From: Apostichopus japonicus
Lineage: Eukaryota; Echinodermata; Holothuroidea; Aspidochirotida; Stichopodidae
Reading direction: 5' to 3'
Length of the DNA: 64,000 nucleotides
Assembly (NCBI RefSeq): GCF_037975245.1
Contig: NC_092568.1
Span: forward strand, 23,977,501 to 24,041,500
Position 1 is the stretch's first letter; each line of letters begins with the position of its first letter. This document shows positions 62,820-64,000 of the stretch, piece by piece. Made by a program: the position numbers and the translations under genes. The notes under the pieces are model-generated. The model had not been told where the DNA came from and did no database searches. It worked only from the letters and a program-made list of their open reading frames with translations.

Positions 62820-62912
62820 AAAAGTTGTAACTCCCCCGAAAAGTGTGATTTTTTGGTCAACGAAAATGGTGCTCCTATGTGGTTTTGGTTGCCCCTAATA
62901 CATGTATCCTAA
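62820..62912 (+). CDS. possible second exon of the 62.5-kb gene
   Basis: Behind the acceptor CTCATATTTTTCAG the phase-0 frame reads 30 codons to TAA. It includes a Cys-Asp-Phe...Asn-Glu-Asn-Gly-Ala-Pro-Met-Trp-Phe-Trp stretch. The real exon may end earlier at one of several weak GT sites, or this may be an alternative 3' end. Confidence 0.3.
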   Translation, partial: KSCNSPEKCDFLVNENGAPMWFWLPLIHVS

Positions 62913-64000
62913 CGTACATAATACACATATACACGAAAGCACCGTATCCTATAACGTGCAGCCTAGCGCTATATGTCGACTATGATGTAGCTAGTGCTAG
63001 ATTTGCAACGTCTTGTATTTTTCGTAATCTTTCTATTCGGCATAGATTCCCTTCATTTTTTTGCGTTAATATGGAAAAATCAGGGAGTTGATAAGTCACG
63101 GTACTACTTATGGCTACTAAATAGTTAAAATTTAAAAATTCGAGGGCATAGCGGACAGTAATATTACTAGTACAAGCCTAGCCTAGGCTAGCCTATAGGC
63201 CTAGTACTTTTGTATTTACTAAAGTAATATACTACGACAAGTTTTTACTACAGGTAGGCCCTAGCCTAGTTTTAGTAATACTAGAATACCTGCATAGTTT
63301 AGTCCAATTTTAATAACGGACTAAGGCTTATAACCTTTAGTTCTTCGCCTACGCCTTCTTGTCCTTGTGTAATAATTCTAAGGGGCCTGTTCTTGAAAAG
63401 ATTTGGACTGCATAAGATACAATTTAGTATTATTATTATTATACAAAAATTATTAGTAGTACAAGTAGACTGCCTTTGTACTATGTATAAGTTAAGATCA
63501 TGGCTTATTATGAGTTTTATTAAAGCTGGACTGGGTGAAAATTTCCTCCATCCTGGGATCGGAATCCATTTCAATGTCACTTTGTTACAAGTGTTCAAGA
63601 CCGTTATTAGATCCATGACTTAAGTCTAGGCCCAATTCCCTATGCTTAATATGTAGTTAGGTAGAGCAAGATACGTAACACAGAAATAAAACTACTGTAG
63701 CTTGCTTTATACTGCTTACACTTTATACTTGTTGCTATTACAGTTAGACCTACTGCTGGTACTTGAGAACAGTTGCACCTCATAGAGCCATGTAGTTGTA
63801 CATAGCTACTTATAATTCCAGGTGACTTAAACAATATCAGGGATCATTTTGTGACAACATGTTTTGCTGTTAACGAGAGTTTACAATCTTTTTATTGTTA
63901 AGTTGTTTTCTATGATAGGTACAGTAGTAGAAGTACTTAGTTAGTCATTCACGTACAGTCTTCCCTATGTGTGTGTGTGTGTCACACACAGATTTCTCCA
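62913..64000. other. non-coding, probably intron of the 62.5-kb gene
   Basis: No further exon supported. A cluster of CCTAGG/TAGGCCT words at 63175-63205 and 63253-63270 gives small palindromes. A GT/CA microsatellite pair lies at about 63969-63990. Confidence 0.5.

Overview
The window looks like nuclear DNA of a marine invertebrate animal, with an echinoderm or hemichordate-like genome as my best guess. It is about 65% A+T, intron-rich, and has no operons or bacterial-style ORFs. It carries many short hAT-type MITEs with exact or near-exact 8-bp target duplications, a tRNA-headed SINE, several minisatellites and an unusual number of long poly(G)/poly(C) runs. I cannot name the species. Nearly every ORF above 60 codons is a chance ORF or comes from a repeat.

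Coding content is sparse. Two coding segments are well supported. (1) 11943-12859 (+) is the 304-codon last coding exon of an RGG/Gly-rich, Trp-motif protein, entered through a clear 3' splice site and followed by what may be a 5-kb 3'UTR. (2) 43831-43603 (-) encodes a small single-pass membrane protein with an unmistakable INAF motif (INAFM1/INAFM2-like). It has a TATA/initiator promoter with a 5'UTR exon 0.25 kb upstream. A possible second first exon lies at 46.7 kb; joined in phase, it would lengthen the N terminus by 24 residues.

Weaker candidates rest on splice consensus, an open frame and sometimes matching phase. They are the first exon of a + strand gene at 62.5 kb behind an ETS + E2F promoter; a + strand exon chain at 47.3-49.2 kb; terminal-exon-like segments on the - strand at 60.7, 31.9/33.2 and 28.8 kb; a + strand exon at 36.8 kb with an R-type-lectin-like QxW motif; and a - strand exon at 1.9-2.1 kb.

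Layout: 1-11.9 kb is non-coding/intronic, with a 19-bp minisatellite at 7.9-8.4 kb. 11.9-18.3 kb is the RGG gene end and its long trailer. 18.4-26.4 kb is MITE- and satellite-rich. 26-43 kb is mostly gene-poor, ending in a 4-copy ~200-bp tandem repeat just downstream of the INAFM gene. 43.6-49.2 kb is the INAFM locus and a divergent candidate gene, with a Penelope/hammerhead-like fragment between INAFM exons. 50-57.5 kb is repeat-rich (SINE copies, a ~100-bp tandem repeat, a nested hAT composite). 60-63 kb is a second exon-bearing zone. I see no evidence that these genes act together.
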